This document shows positions 7,811 to 17,222 of a stretch of 64,000 bases of DNA, piece by piece. The notes below the pieces were generated by a model that was not told where the DNA came from, did no database searches, and saw only the letters and a list, made by a program, of their open reading frames with translations. Source of the stretch: Actinoplanes ianthinogenes. Its GTDB lineage: Bacteria > Actinomycetota > Actinomycetes > Mycobacteriales > Micromonosporaceae. The stretch lies in assembly GCF_018324205.1 (NCBI RefSeq), contig NZ_AP023356.1:744001-808000 (forward strand), given 5' to 3'. Each line of letters opens with the position of its first letter. The first letter of the stretch is position 1. A program made the position numbers and the translations under genes.

Positions 7811-9196
7811 GTGGTGGAAGCTGCCGGCCGTGGCGCCGTCGTGTTGCGGTGCGTGCTGTTTCTCCAGGCGGGGCAGCTGGCGTTTCAGGTCGTCGATCAG
7901 CATGTCGGCGAGGTCGTGGGTGAAGCCGCGCCGGACCACGACCCGCAGCGCCGACAGGTCCTCCCGGTTCTTCGGGAAGCGGTACGCCGGCACCTGCCAG
8001 CCCCGCTCGCGCAGCGCGCCGGAGACGTCGAAGACGGTGAAGTTGTCGATCCGCGGGTCCACCTGGAACGCCAGCACCGGCAGCTCGTCACCGCGGGTGA
8101 GCAGCTGGAACGGGCCCAGCTCGGCGATCCGGTCGGCGAGCCGGGTGGCCACCTCGCGGGAGTACGCCTGCACCCGCCGGTATCCGGCGTGCCCGAGCCG
8201 CAGGAAGTTGTAGTACTGCGCGACCACCTGCGCCCCGGGCCGGGAGAAGTTCAGTGCGAACGTCGGCATGTCGTCGCCGAGGTAGTTCACCCAGAAGATC
8301 AGCTCCTCGGGAAGCGCCTCGGGGTCGCGCCAGACCACCCAGCCGACGCCCGGGTAGACCAGGCCGTACTTGTGCCCGGAGGCGTTGATCGAGGCGACCC
8401 GGGGCAGCCGGAAGTCCCACACCAGGTCCGGGTCGACGAACGGCGCCACGAACGCCCCGGACGCCCCGTCGACGTGTACCGGCACGTCGATCCCGGTCCG
8501 CTGCTGGTACTCGTCGAGCGCCCGGCAGATCTCCTCGACCGGCTCGTACGACCCATCGAAGGTCGAGCCGAGCACCGCCACCACCCCGATGGTGTTCTCG
8601 TCGCAGTGCCGGACCGCCTCCTCGGCGGACAGGTGCAGGCGGTCACCCTCCATCGGCACCAGCCGCATCTCCACGTCCCAGTACGCCGCGAACTTCTCCC
8701 AGCACACCTGGACGTTGATCCCCATCACCAGGTTCGGCCGGTCGGCCGGGGCCCCCGCGGCCCGGCGGCGTTTCTGCCAGCGGCGCTTGAGCGCGAGCCC
8801 GGCCAGCATCGCGGCCTCGCTCGACCCGGTGGTCGAGCACCCGGTCGCCTGCGTCGCGTCGGGCGCGTTCCACAGCTTGCTGAGAATGCTCACGCAGCGC
8901 ATCTCCAGCTCGGCGGTCTGCGGGTACTCGTCCTTGTCGATCATGTTCTTGTCGGCGCACTCGGCCATCAGCCGGTCCGCCTGCGGGTCCATCCAGGTGG
9001 TGACGAAGGTCGCCACGTTGAGCCGCGCGTTCCCGTCCAGCATCAGCTCGTCGTGGATGATCTGGTAGGCCGCCTCCGGCGGCACCTCGTCCTCCGGCAG
9101 CGTGTGCCGTGGGATGACCAGCCCCTCGATGCCGAACCGGGGATCCAGCGCCAGCGCGTCCCGCCCGGCCCGATGGTTGCTCGGATGCTTCAACAT
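7808..9196 (-). CDS. gad: Glutamate decarboxylase
   Basis: This 462-residue PLP enzyme matches bacterial GadA/GadB in length and order of motifs. The PLP lysine is Lys276 in SGHKYG, the cofactor Asp is in the VHVDGASGAFVAPF block, and the N-terminal MLDGNARLNVATFVTTW region is typical. It would convert glutamate to GABA and consume a proton, which serves acid tolerance or a GABA shunt. No glutamate/GABA antiporter lies next to it. It starts at ATG 9196 with a GAGGAG Shine-Dalgarno that overlaps the stop of the upstream htrA-like gene, 10 bases away, so the two form an operon. The family call is strong. Confidence 0.95.
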   Translation of the reverse strand: MLKHPSNHRAGRDALALDPRFGIEGLVIPRHTLPEDEVPPEAAYQIIHDELMLDGNARLNVATFVTTWMDPQADRLMAECADKNMIDKDEYPQTAELEMRCVSILSKLWNAPDATQATGCSTTGSSEAAMLAGLALKRRWQKRRRAAGAPADRPNLVMGINVQVCWEKFAAYWDVEMRLVPMEGDRLHLSAEEAVRHCDENTIGVVAVLGSTFDGSYEPVEEICRALDEYQQRTGIDVPVHVDGASGAFVAPFVDPDLVWDFRLPRVASINASGHKYGLVYPGVGWVVWRDPEALPEELIFWVNYLGDDMPTFALNFSRPGAQVVAQYYNFLRLGHAGYRRVQAYSREVATRLADRIAELGPFQLLTRGDELPVLAFQVDPRIDNFTVFDVSGALRERGWQVPAYRFPKNREDLSALRVVVRRGFTHDLADMLIDDLKRQLPRLEKQHAPQHDGATAGSFHH

Positions 9197-9206
9197 GTCT
9201 CGCTCC

Positions 9207-10310
9207 TCACCGTTCCGCGCCGAGGGTCAGCTTGGTGCTGGCCTTCTGGCCGCCACGGGTGTAATCGACCGTGATGACGTCGCCCGGGTTCTTGGTCAGC
9301 GTGACGGCGGCCAGGTCGGTGGTGCTGTTCACCGGGTTGCCGTCGATGGCCGTGATGATGTCGCCTGCCTGCAGGCCCGCCTTGGCCGCCGGCCCGCCGG
9401 GCACGACCGAGCGCAGGTAGACCCCGCCGCTCGGCACGGTCACCACGCTGACCCCGAAGTACGCGTGGGTCACCGTCCCGGTCTCGATGATCTCGTCGGA
9501 GATCGACTTGGCCAGGTCGACCGGGATGGCGAAGCCCAGTCCGATGTCGCCGGCGCTGCCGCCGCCCGCCTCGGAGCTCGGGATCGTGGCGCCGGCCGAC
9601 GGCACTCCGATCAGCTCGGAGGCGCAGTTGACCAGCGCGCCGCCGCTGTTGCCGGGGTTGATCGCGGCGTCGGTCTGCACGGCCGAGACGAGCAGCGCCA
9701 TCTCACCGTTGTCGCCGGGCACCTGGATCGTACGGTCGAGCGCGCTGACGATGCCCGAGGTGACCGTGCCGGACAGGCCCAGCGGCGCGCCGAGCGCCAC
9801 GACCGGCTGGCCGACCTCCACGTCCGACGACTTGCCGAACGGGATGACCTGCAGGTTGCTCTGCCCCTCGACCTTGATGACCGCCAGGTCCGCCTTCGGG
9901 TCCCGGCCGGTGATCGTCGCCGGGACCGAGCTGCCGTCGTTGAACAGCACGGACACCTTGCCACCGTCGGCGGCCAGCGAGATCACGTGGTTGTTCGTGA
10001 GGATGTACCCCTCCTTGCGGATCACCTCGCCGGACCCGGTGCCGCCGGTGTTGCCCTTGCTGGCACTGATCGTCACCACCGAGGGAAGCGTCTTCTCCGC
10101 CACCTGGGTGGCCTCGCAGGTGGCGGCCGCCTGCTGGGCCGGCGCCCCGGCCCGGGGGCCACCGGCGTCCGACTTGTTCGCGTTGACGACGACTCCGCCG
10201 ATCACCGCGCCCAGGACGGCCGCGACGGCCATGCCGACCCAGATCCGCCAGCCTCCACCCCGTCTACCGTGCTCACTCGTGCTGTCCGTCATCCGTCCAG
10301 CAAAAGGCAC
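9207..10310 (-). CDS. HtrA/DegP-type S1C serine protease with PDZ domain
   Basis: The 367-residue protein has a short cytoplasmic N-terminus, one membrane anchor (WVGMAVAAVLGAVIGGVVV), a trypsin-like protease domain and one C-terminal PDZ domain. The triad is visible: His in ILTNNHVI (about residue 108), Asp in KADLAVIKVEG and Ser in NPGNSGGAL. It would degrade or refold damaged proteins outside the membrane. GTG at 10310 has a GAAGG about ten bases upstream; ATG at 10292 is an equally reasonable start and only shortens the tail. It leads an operon with the decarboxylase and is divergent from the MFS gene, sharing a 69-base promoter region. Confidence 0.93.
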   Translation of the reverse strand: MPFAGRMTDSTSEHGRRGGGWRIWVGMAVAAVLGAVIGGVVVNANKSDAGGPRAGAPAQQAAATCEATQVAEKTLPSVVTISASKGNTGGTGSGEVIRKEGYILTNNHVISLAADGGKVSVLFNDGSSVPATITGRDPKADLAVIKVEGQSNLQVIPFGKSSDVEVGQPVVALGAPLGLSGTVTSGIVSALDRTIQVPGDNGEMALLVSAVQTDAAINPGNSGGALVNCASELIGVPSAGATIPSSEAGGGSAGDIGLGFAIPVDLAKSISDEIIETGTVTHAYFGVSVVTVPSGGVYLRSVVPGGPAAKAGLQAGDIITAIDGNPVNSTTDLAAVTLTKNPGDVITVDYTRGGQKASTKLTLGAER

Positions 10311-10379
10311 GGACGGTGACCTTCACATCACCCTCAAAGAACGATGTGCGTCCGGCCCGCGCCCGCGACGTTGGAGGGT

Positions 10380-11942
10380 ATGGCAGTTGAGGCAGCGAAG
10401 ACCGAGGCGCCGGCCCGCTCCGGCCTGGTGCTCACCGCATTGATCGTGGTCGCCGCGGTCGCCAACCTGAACCTGTCGGTGGCGAACGTCGCCCTTCCCT
10501 CGATCGGCCGAGCGTTCGACTCGTCGCAGACCACCCTGGACCTGATCGCGGTCGGCTACTCGCTCGGCCTCGCCGCGTCGGTGCTCTACCTGGGCGCCCT
10601 GGGCGACCGGTACGGGCGCAAGCTGATGCTCTTGCTGGGCATGGGGTTGTCGATACCCGCGTGTCTGCTCGCCGCGTACGCGCCGTCGGACGCGGTGCTG
10701 TTCGGCGCCCGGGTGCTCGGTGGGATCTCGGCCGGGCTGGCCTACCCGACGACGCTGGCGCTGATCACCGCGCTCTGGGCGGGCGCCGGGCGTACGAAAG
10801 CAATTGCCCTGTGGTCGGCGATCGGCGGCGGCGTCGCCGCGCTGGGCCCGCTCGTGGCCGGCGCGCTGTTGCAGAGCTTCTGGTGGGGCTCGGTCTTCCT
10901 GATCACGCTGCCGCTCGCGGTGCTCGCCCTGCTGCTGGCGTTCTCCCTGGTGCCGGGCGGGGTGAACGAGACCACCGAGCCGGTCGACAACCTCGGCGGC
11001 GTGCTCTCCGTCGTGCTGGTCGGCTCGCTGATCCTGTCGATCAACTTCGCGCCGGTGCCGGACAAGGGGACGCTCACGCTGGTGCTGGCCGGGGTCGCCC
11101 TGGTCGCGCTGGTCTGCTTCGTGCTGCGGCAGCGAGTGGCCGCGAACCCGCTGTACGACCTGCACGTGGCCGCACGGCGGATCTTCTGGGTGGCGGCCTG
11201 CGCCGGTGTGATCGTCTTCGGGTCGCTGATGGGCTCGGCGTTCGTCAGCCAGCAGTATTTGCAGAACGTGCTGGGCTACTCCACCTTCGAGGCGGGCGCC
11301 GCGTTCCTGCCCGCGGTCGTCCTGATGGTCCTGGTCGCGCCGCGGTCGGCGAAGCTGGTGGAGACCCGGGGCGCGCGGTTCACCCTGCTCGTCGGGTACG
11401 TGTTCCTGCTGCTCGCGTTCGGCTGGATGCTGGTGTTCTGGACCGACGGCAGCGCGTACTGGCAGATCGGTCTCGCCTACGCCTTCATCGGGGTCGGCGT
11501 GGGCTTCGCCGGGACGCCGGCCTCGCACTCGCTCACCGGCTCGGTGCCGGTGCGGCGGGCCGGGATGGCCTCCGGCACCGCGGACCTCCAGCGCGACCTG
11601 GGCGGCGCGATCCTTCAGTCGGTGTTCGGCGCGCTGCTGACCGCCGGGTACGCGTCGGCGTTCTCCGCGGCGATCAGCACGCAGGACCCGTCGGCGTCCT
11701 CGGCCATCCGGAACATGCTGACCAAGTCGTTCTCCAGCGCCGCCGACGCCGCCCAGCAGTATCCGCAGCATGCCTCCCAGATCACCGCCGCCGCCAAGCA
11801 GTCGTTCCTGGACGGCGCGGACTGGGCGTACACCGCGGGGATCATCGCCATCGCGGCCGGCGTCCTTCTCGTCTTCTTCCTGTTCCCGCGCCGAGAGCGG
11901 GAACAGCAGCTCCTCAACGGCTACCGCATGGAGGACTCCTGA
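10380..11942 (+). CDS. MFS drug/metabolite exporter, DHA2 (14-helix) family
   Basis: The start is ATG 10380 behind a strong GGAGG (10373-10377), giving 520 residues. About fourteen hydrophobic helices can be traced, with MFS motif A (GALGDRYGRKLML) between helices 2 and 3. DHA2 members export drugs or metabolites using the proton gradient; the substrate is not predictable. The last two residues overlap the start of the GMC oxidoreductase (TGATG), so the two were one operon. That partner is broken (see the next entry), so the exporter may now act alone or serve another pathway. Confidence 0.9.
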   Translation: MAVEAAKTEAPARSGLVLTALIVVAAVANLNLSVANVALPSIGRAFDSSQTTLDLIAVGYSLGLAASVLYLGALGDRYGRKLMLLLGMGLSIPACLLAAYAPSDAVLFGARVLGGISAGLAYPTTLALITALWAGAGRTKAIALWSAIGGGVAALGPLVAGALLQSFWWGSVFLITLPLAVLALLLAFSLVPGGVNETTEPVDNLGGVLSVVLVGSLILSINFAPVPDKGTLTLVLAGVALVALVCFVLRQRVAANPLYDLHVAARRIFWVAACAGVIVFGSLMGSAFVSQQYLQNVLGYSTFEAGAAFLPAVVLMVLVAPRSAKLVETRGARFTLLVGYVFLLLAFGWMLVFWTDGSAYWQIGLAYAFIGVGVGFAGTPASHSLTGSVPVRRAGMASGTADLQRDLGGAILQSVFGALLTAGYASAFSAAISTQDPSASSAIRNMLTKSFSSAADAAQQYPQHASQITAAAKQSFLDGADWAYTAGIIAIAAGVLLVFFLFPRREREQQLLNGYRMEDS

Positions 11943-13373
11943 TGGCCGACCAGCAGCACGCCGACGTGATCGTGATCGGAACCGGGGCCGGCGGCGGGAC
12001 CCTGGCCCACAAGATGGCCGGGACCGGCAAGCAGGTCCTGATCCTGGAGCGCGGTGGTTACCTGCCTCGCGAGCGGGACAACTGGGAATCGACCGCCGTC
12101 TTCGTCAAGGGCAAGTACCGGGCGCCCGAGTTCTGGCTCGACGCCAAGGGTGACGAGTTCCCGCCCGAGGTCAACTACTACGTCGGCGGGAACACCAAGT
12201 TCTACGGCGCGGCGCTGTTCCGGCTGCGCCCGGAGGACTTCGGCGAGCTGCGCCACCACGGCGGCGTCTCCCCGGCGTGGCCGATCACCTACGCCGACCT
12301 GGAACCTTGGTACAGCGAGGCCGAGCACCTGTACGGCGTGCACGGGCTGCACGGCGAGGACCCGACCGAGGGTACGGCGAGCCGGCAGTACCCGTACCCG
12401 CCGGTGCAGCACGAGCCGCGCATCCAGGAGCTCAGCGACAACCTGGAGAAGCTCGGCCGGCACCCGTTCCACCTGCCGATCGGGGTGAACCTGAGGCAGG
12501 ACGCGATCGGCCGGCCCACCCACGACAGCGCCTGCATCCGCTGCGACCGGGTGGACGGCTTCCCGTGCCTGGTCGACGCGAAGTCCGACGCCCAGGTGCG
12601 GTGCGTGGATCCGGCGCTGCGGCACGACAACGTCCGGATGGTCACCGCGCTCGGCGAACGACGCGCACCCGGACGGCCTGGCCAACGGCTCCGGCCAGGT
12701 GGGCCGCAACTACATGCGGCACAACAACCTGGCCCTGATGGCGGTCTCCCGCGAGCCCAACCCGACCCGCTTCCAGAAGACGCTCGCGGTGCACGACTGG
12801 TACCTCGCCTCGGACGACTGGGAGTTCCCGATGGGCGGCATCCAGATGCTCGGCAAGTCCGACGCCGAACAGATCCGCGCCAACGCGCCGCGGATGGCCG
12901 GCCGGCTCTCCCCGGAGATGCCCTTCGAGGTGCTCGCGCACCACGCGGTCGACTTCTGGCTGTGCGGCGAGGACCTGCCGCTGCCCACCAACCGGGTCAC
13001 CCTGGAGCCCGACGGGCAGATCCGGCTCACCCTGGACGAGAAGAACAACACCGAAGGCGTCAAGCGGCTGCGGCACCAGTTGCAGGGCATGCTCGGCGAC
13101 CTCGGGATGCACCCGCACCGGCTCCTCGACCACAGCATCTACCTGCACAAGGGGATGCCGATCGGGGCGACCGCGCACCAGGCCGGGACGGTGCGGTTCG
13201 GCACCGACCCGGCAAGTTCGGTGCTGGACGCCGACTGCAAGGCGCACGAGGTGGACAACCTCTACGTGGTCGACACCAGCTTCTTCCCGAGCATCGGCGC
13301 GGTGAACCCGTCACTGACCGCGATGGCCAACGCCCTTCGGGTCGGTGACCACCTGGCCGAGCGACTTCGCTGA
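11942..13373 (+). pseudogene. GMC-family oxidoreductase broken by an internal deletion and frameshift
   Basis: The first part, from ATG 11942, encodes the FAD-binding start (GTGAGGGTLAHKMAG) and continues in frame to about 12645. The rest, including NGSGQVGRNYM and the conserved C-terminal block DTSFFPSIGAVNPSLTAMANAL, is in another frame and ends at 13373. At the junction (about 12640-12665) the sequence jumps from NVRMVTA straight to NDAHPDGLANGSG. The stretch that normally lies between them, ending in a GAVNSA-like motif before the LLL segment, is absent. So it is not a single-base slip but loss of perhaps 40-60 codons plus a frame change. A sequencing or assembly collapse in GC-rich DNA is the alternative. 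Both halves are otherwise well conserved, which points to a recent event. Confidence 0.85.
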
Positions 13374-14351
13374 CTCCTCGTGCAACTCCCCGCGCTGGTC
13401 CAGCCAGAACAGCAGGACCAGCGCGGGGATCACCAGCACCAGCGCCGCCACGAACCAGATCAGCAGCCAGTGCAGGGTGGCCGCCGGGGCGGCGCCGGCG
13501 CTGACCGTGAGGGAGAACGGCAGCAGGTAGGGGTACTGCGCCACCGCCCAGGCCCAGACCAGCGCGGCGACGCCGGCCGCGGAGACCAGCCGCAGCCGCC
13601 ACACCCGGGTCCCGTTGGCGAGCAGGAAGGACGCGGTCAGCGCGAGCACGCTGACGATCAGCAGCGGCCAGCCACGGCTGAGCAGCCGGTCGTACATCTG
13701 CTTCTCGTCGGCGCGCAGCGCGATCGCGGCGGCGACACCCAGCAGGGCGCCCAGTCCACCGGCCAGGTAGGCCCTGGTGCGGAAGTATCCGATCAGGTCC
13801 GGCATCCCGGTGCGGTGTGCCTCGGCGAGGAGGTAGACCGCCGACACGTACGCGCCGATCGCCACCGTCAGCACTCCGACCAGGAGCGCGGTGGGGGTGA
13901 CCCAGCCGCCGGTCGGCACCCGTCCGGTGACCACCGCGCCGACCGCCGTGCCCAGCCAGAACGGCGTGAGGAACGACCCCACCCCGAACACCCAGCCGGC
14001 CAGGTGCCGTACCCGGGCCCGGGCCGCGTCCTTGCTCATCGCGAACCCGGCGGCCCGCAGCACGATCCCGAGGAGCGCGAACGCCAGCGGGACGAAGAGG
14101 GTCGTCATGATCGACGCGAACGCGCTCCCGAACGCCGTCCAGCAGAGCACCAGCAGGTAGATCAGCCAGACGTGGTTGGCCTCCCAGACCGGGGTGATCG
14201 CGTTGTCGATCAGGGAGCGGGGCCGCCGCCCGCGGTCGCGCCCACCGGCCGTGAGGTCCCAGATCCCGGCGCCGTGGTCGGCCAGCCCGGTGCACGCGTA
14301 GAGCGTGATGGCCAGCACCATCACAGCCGCTACGGCCGTCGCGGCGCTCAT
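13311..14351 (-). CDS. cydB: Cytochrome bd oxidase subunit II
   Basis: The start is ATG 14351 behind GAGGTGG, giving 346 residues with about nine membrane helices. The WEANHVWLIYLLVL block and the SIMTTLFVPLAFALLGIVLRAAGF block are typical of CydB. It pairs with CydA to reduce oxygen to water using quinol. The start is 31 bases after the cydA stop on the same strand, so they form an operon. The 3' end overlaps the end of the broken GMC gene by 63 bases on the opposite strand. No cydDC transporter genes are adjacent. Confidence 0.95.
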   Translation of the reverse strand: MSAATAVAAVMVLAITLYACTGLADHGAGIWDLTAGGRDRGRRPRSLIDNAITPVWEANHVWLIYLLVLCWTAFGSAFASIMTTLFVPLAFALLGIVLRAAGFAMSKDAARARVRHLAGWVFGVGSFLTPFWLGTAVGAVVTGRVPTGGWVTPTALLVGVLTVAIGAYVSAVYLLAEAHRTGMPDLIGYFRTRAYLAGGLGALLGVAAAIALRADEKQMYDRLLSRGWPLLIVSVLALTASFLLANGTRVWRLRLVSAAGVAALVWAWAVAQYPYLLPFSLTVSAGAAPAATLHWLLIWFVAALVLVIPALVLLFWLDQRGELHEESAKSLGQVVTDPKGVGHRGQ

Positions 14352-14382
14352 CGCGCCACCTCTGCTTCGCTCGCCAGCTCGC

Positions 14383-15834
14383 TCATCGCAGGACCTCCGG
14401 GCGCGGGCCGTAGACGGCGTCCTCGTCCTCGGTCCGGTCACTGGCCCGCCACCGCCGGGACATGGCGCGCAGCACGCCGATCGTGCCCGCGGCGAGGGAC
14501 AGATAAAGCAGCAGGATGACGGTGAAACTGATCCAGAGCGTGCCCGCCGCCGTGTCGGTGACCGCGTCCTCGGTACGCATGATGTTGTAGACGATCCACG
14601 GCTGGCGCCCCACCTCGGTGACGATCCAGCCGCACTCCACGGCAATGTAGGTGAGCACGCCGGCGCTCGCCGCGAACCACAGGAAGACCCGGTTGCCGGG
14701 CACGTCCCGTTTCCGCCAGTACGCGACACCGAACCAGAACGCCAGCAGGAGCAGGACGGTGCCGATGCCCGCCATGGTGTCGAACGCCCAGTGCACGATG
14801 GTGACGTTCGACGGCTTGGCGTCCGGGTACTGGTCGAGTCCCGGCACGTACGTGTCGACGCTGTTGCCGGCGAGCAGCGAGTCCAGTCCGGGGATCGAGA
14901 TGCCGCCCCGGACCGTGTTGGTGGCACTGTCGTAGATCCCGTACAGCACCTCGGGCTGGTCGGTACCGGAGGTCGTGACCACCTCCATGGCCGCGAACTT
15001 CGCCGGCTGGTCCTCGAAGACCGCCACCGCGGCCAGGTCGCCGACCACGAACTGGATCGGGGTGAGCACGGCGCCGATGGTGAGCGGGATCAGGATGCCG
15101 AGCCGGTGATAGCGATCCCGCCGGCCGCGCAGCCACCCGACCACGTAGATCGAGGCGAGCGTGAACGCGGCCGCCATGTAGGCGGCGAGGACGAAGTGCA
15201 GCAGCTCGTACCAGAGCGCGTCGTTGAAGATCGCCGAGAGCGGGTCGACCGCGGTGATCTCGCCGTTGGGGCCGAGCTCGAATCCGGCCGGCTGGTTCAT
15301 CCAGGCGTTCGCCGAGATGATCGAGAAAGCACCGGCCAGCGCCACGAACGGGATCGGCAGGCCCAGCCAGAAGTGCGTCCACGGCCGCATCCGCCGCCAC
15401 CCGAAGATGTAGACGGCGACCAGGATCGCCTCCAGGAAGAACCCCAGACCCTCGATCGCGAACGGCAGCCCGAACACCTCGCCGAAGCGTCCGGTGAGCC
15501 CCGGCCAGAGCAGGCCCATCTCGAACGAGAGCACGGTTCCCGAGGCCGCGCCCACGGCGAACAGCAGGCCGGCGGCGTGCGACCAGCGCCGGGCCAGCCG
15601 CAGCGCCACCGAGTCGTTGCGCCGCAGGCCCTTGTAGTTGGCGATCAGCATCATCGTCGGCAGGGCGACCCCGAACGGCACGAAGACGATGTGGAAGATG
15701 AGCGTGAACGCCATCTGCTCGCGGGCGGGGAGCAGCTGGGCAGGCACTGCCAGGACAGGTGGATTCACCCTTTCCACAATGGGCAGCCGTCCCCGGCACA
15801 GCCATCGTCCATAACGGATGAGGCCCGCCTTCAT
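14383..15834 (-). CDS. cydA: Cytochrome bd oxidase subunit I
   Basis: The protein carries the CydA hallmarks: a first helix with FHIVFVPFGVAL, the haem-ligand region LLHFVLAAYMAA and the conserved NAWMNQPAGF block. The Q-loop is short, as in cyanide-insensitive (CIO-type) oxidases. It holds the haems and the quinol site of the terminal oxidase. ATG 15834 gives 483 residues. Homologues usually begin nearer the first helix, so GTG 15768, just after a GGAAAGG run, may be the real start. It is divergent from the NADH dehydrogenase gene with a 77-base gap that holds a short palindrome. Confidence 0.94.
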   Translation of the reverse strand: MKAGLIRYGRWLCRGRLPIVERVNPPVLAVPAQLLPAREQMAFTLIFHIVFVPFGVALPTMMLIANYKGLRRNDSVALRLARRWSHAAGLLFAVGAASGTVLSFEMGLLWPGLTGRFGEVFGLPFAIEGLGFFLEAILVAVYIFGWRRMRPWTHFWLGLPIPFVALAGAFSIISANAWMNQPAGFELGPNGEITAVDPLSAIFNDALWYELLHFVLAAYMAAAFTLASIYVVGWLRGRRDRYHRLGILIPLTIGAVLTPIQFVVGDLAAVAVFEDQPAKFAAMEVVTTSGTDQPEVLYGIYDSATNTVRGGISIPGLDSLLAGNSVDTYVPGLDQYPDAKPSNVTIVHWAFDTMAGIGTVLLLLAFWFGVAYWRKRDVPGNRVFLWFAASAGVLTYIAVECGWIVTEVGRQPWIVYNIMRTEDAVTDTAAGTLWISFTVILLLYLSLAAGTIGVLRAMSRRWRASDRTEDEDAVYGPRPEVLR

Positions 15835-15844
15835 CCGATTCGGA

Positions 15845-15857
15845 GGGTGTCACACCC
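15845..15857. promoter_or_regulatory. Palindrome between cydA and ndh
   Basis: GGGTGT-C-ACACCC is a perfect 6-bp inverted repeat 11 bases upstream of the longer cydA start and inside the shared divergent region. It could be an operator for the respiratory genes. It does not match the Streptomyces Rex consensus. Confidence 0.45.
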
Positions 15858-15911
15858 CCTGTTCGCCGCCGACGATGAGCCTGGAATGCCCACCCGTGGA
15901 AGGAGCCATGG

Positions 15912-17222
15912 ATGGCACGGGTCCTCATCGTCGGCGCCGGGTTCGCCGGAGTGGCGTGCGCGCGACGGCTCGCGGACGAACCACGCGCCCAAGTCACGAT
16001 CATCGATCGGAACGGCTACCACCAGTTCCAGCCGCTGCTCTACCAGATCGCCACCGCCGAGCTGGCTCCCAAGGACATCCGGTTCGACCTGGAGACGATG
16101 TTCGCCCGGCACGCCAACGTGCAGACCCGCACCGGCGATGTCGTCGCGATCGACCCGGAACGCTCCTCGGTGACTCTCGCCGACGACACCACGGTCGAGG
16201 GCGACGTGATCGTTCTCGGCGCCGGGGCGCAGCCCAACTTCTTCCACACGCCCGGCGCCGAGCAGTTCACGCTGCCGCTGTACAGCCTGGCCGACGCCGA
16301 ACGGGTCCGCGGCCGGCTGCTGGAGCTGTTCCGCGACGTCGCGGCCAAGCCGGAGCTGGCCGACGACGGCGCGCTCACCTTCGTGGTGGTCGGCGGCGGG
16401 CCGACCGGCGTCGAGACGGCCGGCGCGCTCGCCGAGCTGGTCCACGACGTGATGCCGCACGTCTATCCGCACCTGGCCATCGCCGGCGCCCGGGTGATCC
16501 TGATCGACCTCGGGCACACCGTGCTCACCGCGTTCTCCGACGAGGCGCACGGGTACGCCGTGCAGCAGCTGCAACGGCGCGGGGTCGAGCTGCGGCTCGG
16601 CGTCTCGGTCAAGGGGGTGACCGCGGACCGGGTCACGCTCAGCGACGGCACGACGATCAAGACCCAGCTCGTCGTCTGGGGCGGCGGCCAGATGGCGGCG
16701 CCCGTGGCGTTCCGGTCCGGACTGCCGCAGGGGCACGGCGGGCGCATCGACGTGGACCCGGACCTGAGCGTCCCCGGCTTCCCCAAGGTCTACGCCCTCG
16801 GCGACGTGGCGAACATCCCGATCGGCGACGACACCGTCCTGCCGCAGCTCGGCAGCGTCGCGCAGCAGTCCGGCGACTGGGCGGCCGGCAACATCATCGC
16901 CGACATCGAGGGGACCGGCCGGCGGCCGTTCCACTACCGGGACAAGGGAATCATGGCGATGATCGGCCGCAAGGCCGCCGTCGCCGAGATCGGGCCGCAC
17001 CGCCACGAGCTCAAGGGCCGGTTCGCGTTCGCCGCCTGGCTCGGCGTGCACGCCCAGCTGCTGGCCAACGCCGGCGCCGAGATGCGTGCCTTCGCCTCCT
17101 GGCTCGACGACTTCTATCTGCGGCCGGCGCACCGCTCGGCCGAGCTCCTCGACCCCGCCACGCTCGACGAACCGCGTATCCGCAGGGAGGAACACCATGG
17201 CAGCGACGACCGCGCCCGCTGA
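15912..17222 (+). CDS. ndh: Type II NADH dehydrogenase
   Basis: The start is ATG 15912, six bases after AAGGAG. The 436-residue protein has an N-terminal FAD-binding motif ([14 protein letters not shown]), a second NADH-binding motif ([16 protein letters not shown]) and the C-terminal [11 protein letters not shown] segment. There is also a [20 protein letters not shown] block typical of NDH-2. It would pass electrons from NADH to quinone without pumping protons. Together with the divergent cydAB it forms a short, low-coupling respiratory chain. Its end overlaps the start of the glucose-6-phosphate dehydrogenase gene by 26 bases, so they share a transcript. Confidence 0.93.
   Translation: MARVLIVGAGFAGVACARRLADEPRAQVTIIDRNGYHQFQPLLYQIATAELAPKDIRFDLETMFARHANVQTRTGDVVAIDPERSSVTLADDTTVEGDVIVLGAGAQPNFFHTPGAEQFTLPLYSLADAERVRGRLLELFRDVAAKPELADDGALTFVVVGGGPTGVETAGALAELVHDVMPHVYPHLAIAGARVILIDLGHTVLTAFSDEAHGYAVQQLQRRGVELRLGVSVKGVTADRVTLSDGTTIKTQLVVWGGGQMAAPVAFRSGLPQGHGGRIDVDPDLSVPGFPKVYALGDVANIPIGDDTVLPQLGSVAQQSGDWAAGNIIADIEGTGRRPFHYRDKGIMAMIGRKAAVAEIGPHRHELKGRFAFAAWLGVHAQLLANAGAEMRAFASWLDDFYLRPAHRSAELLDPATLDEPRIRREEHHGSDDRAR

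Noticed and set aside
13311..14927. 538-residue cydB with extra N-terminus
   Set aside because: The extra residues are read in the cydA shadow; GAGGTGG and ATG 14351 match the CydB start.
15845..15857. Rex binding site upstream of cydA
   Set aside because: The palindrome does not contain the TGTGAAC-like half site of Streptomyces Rex.
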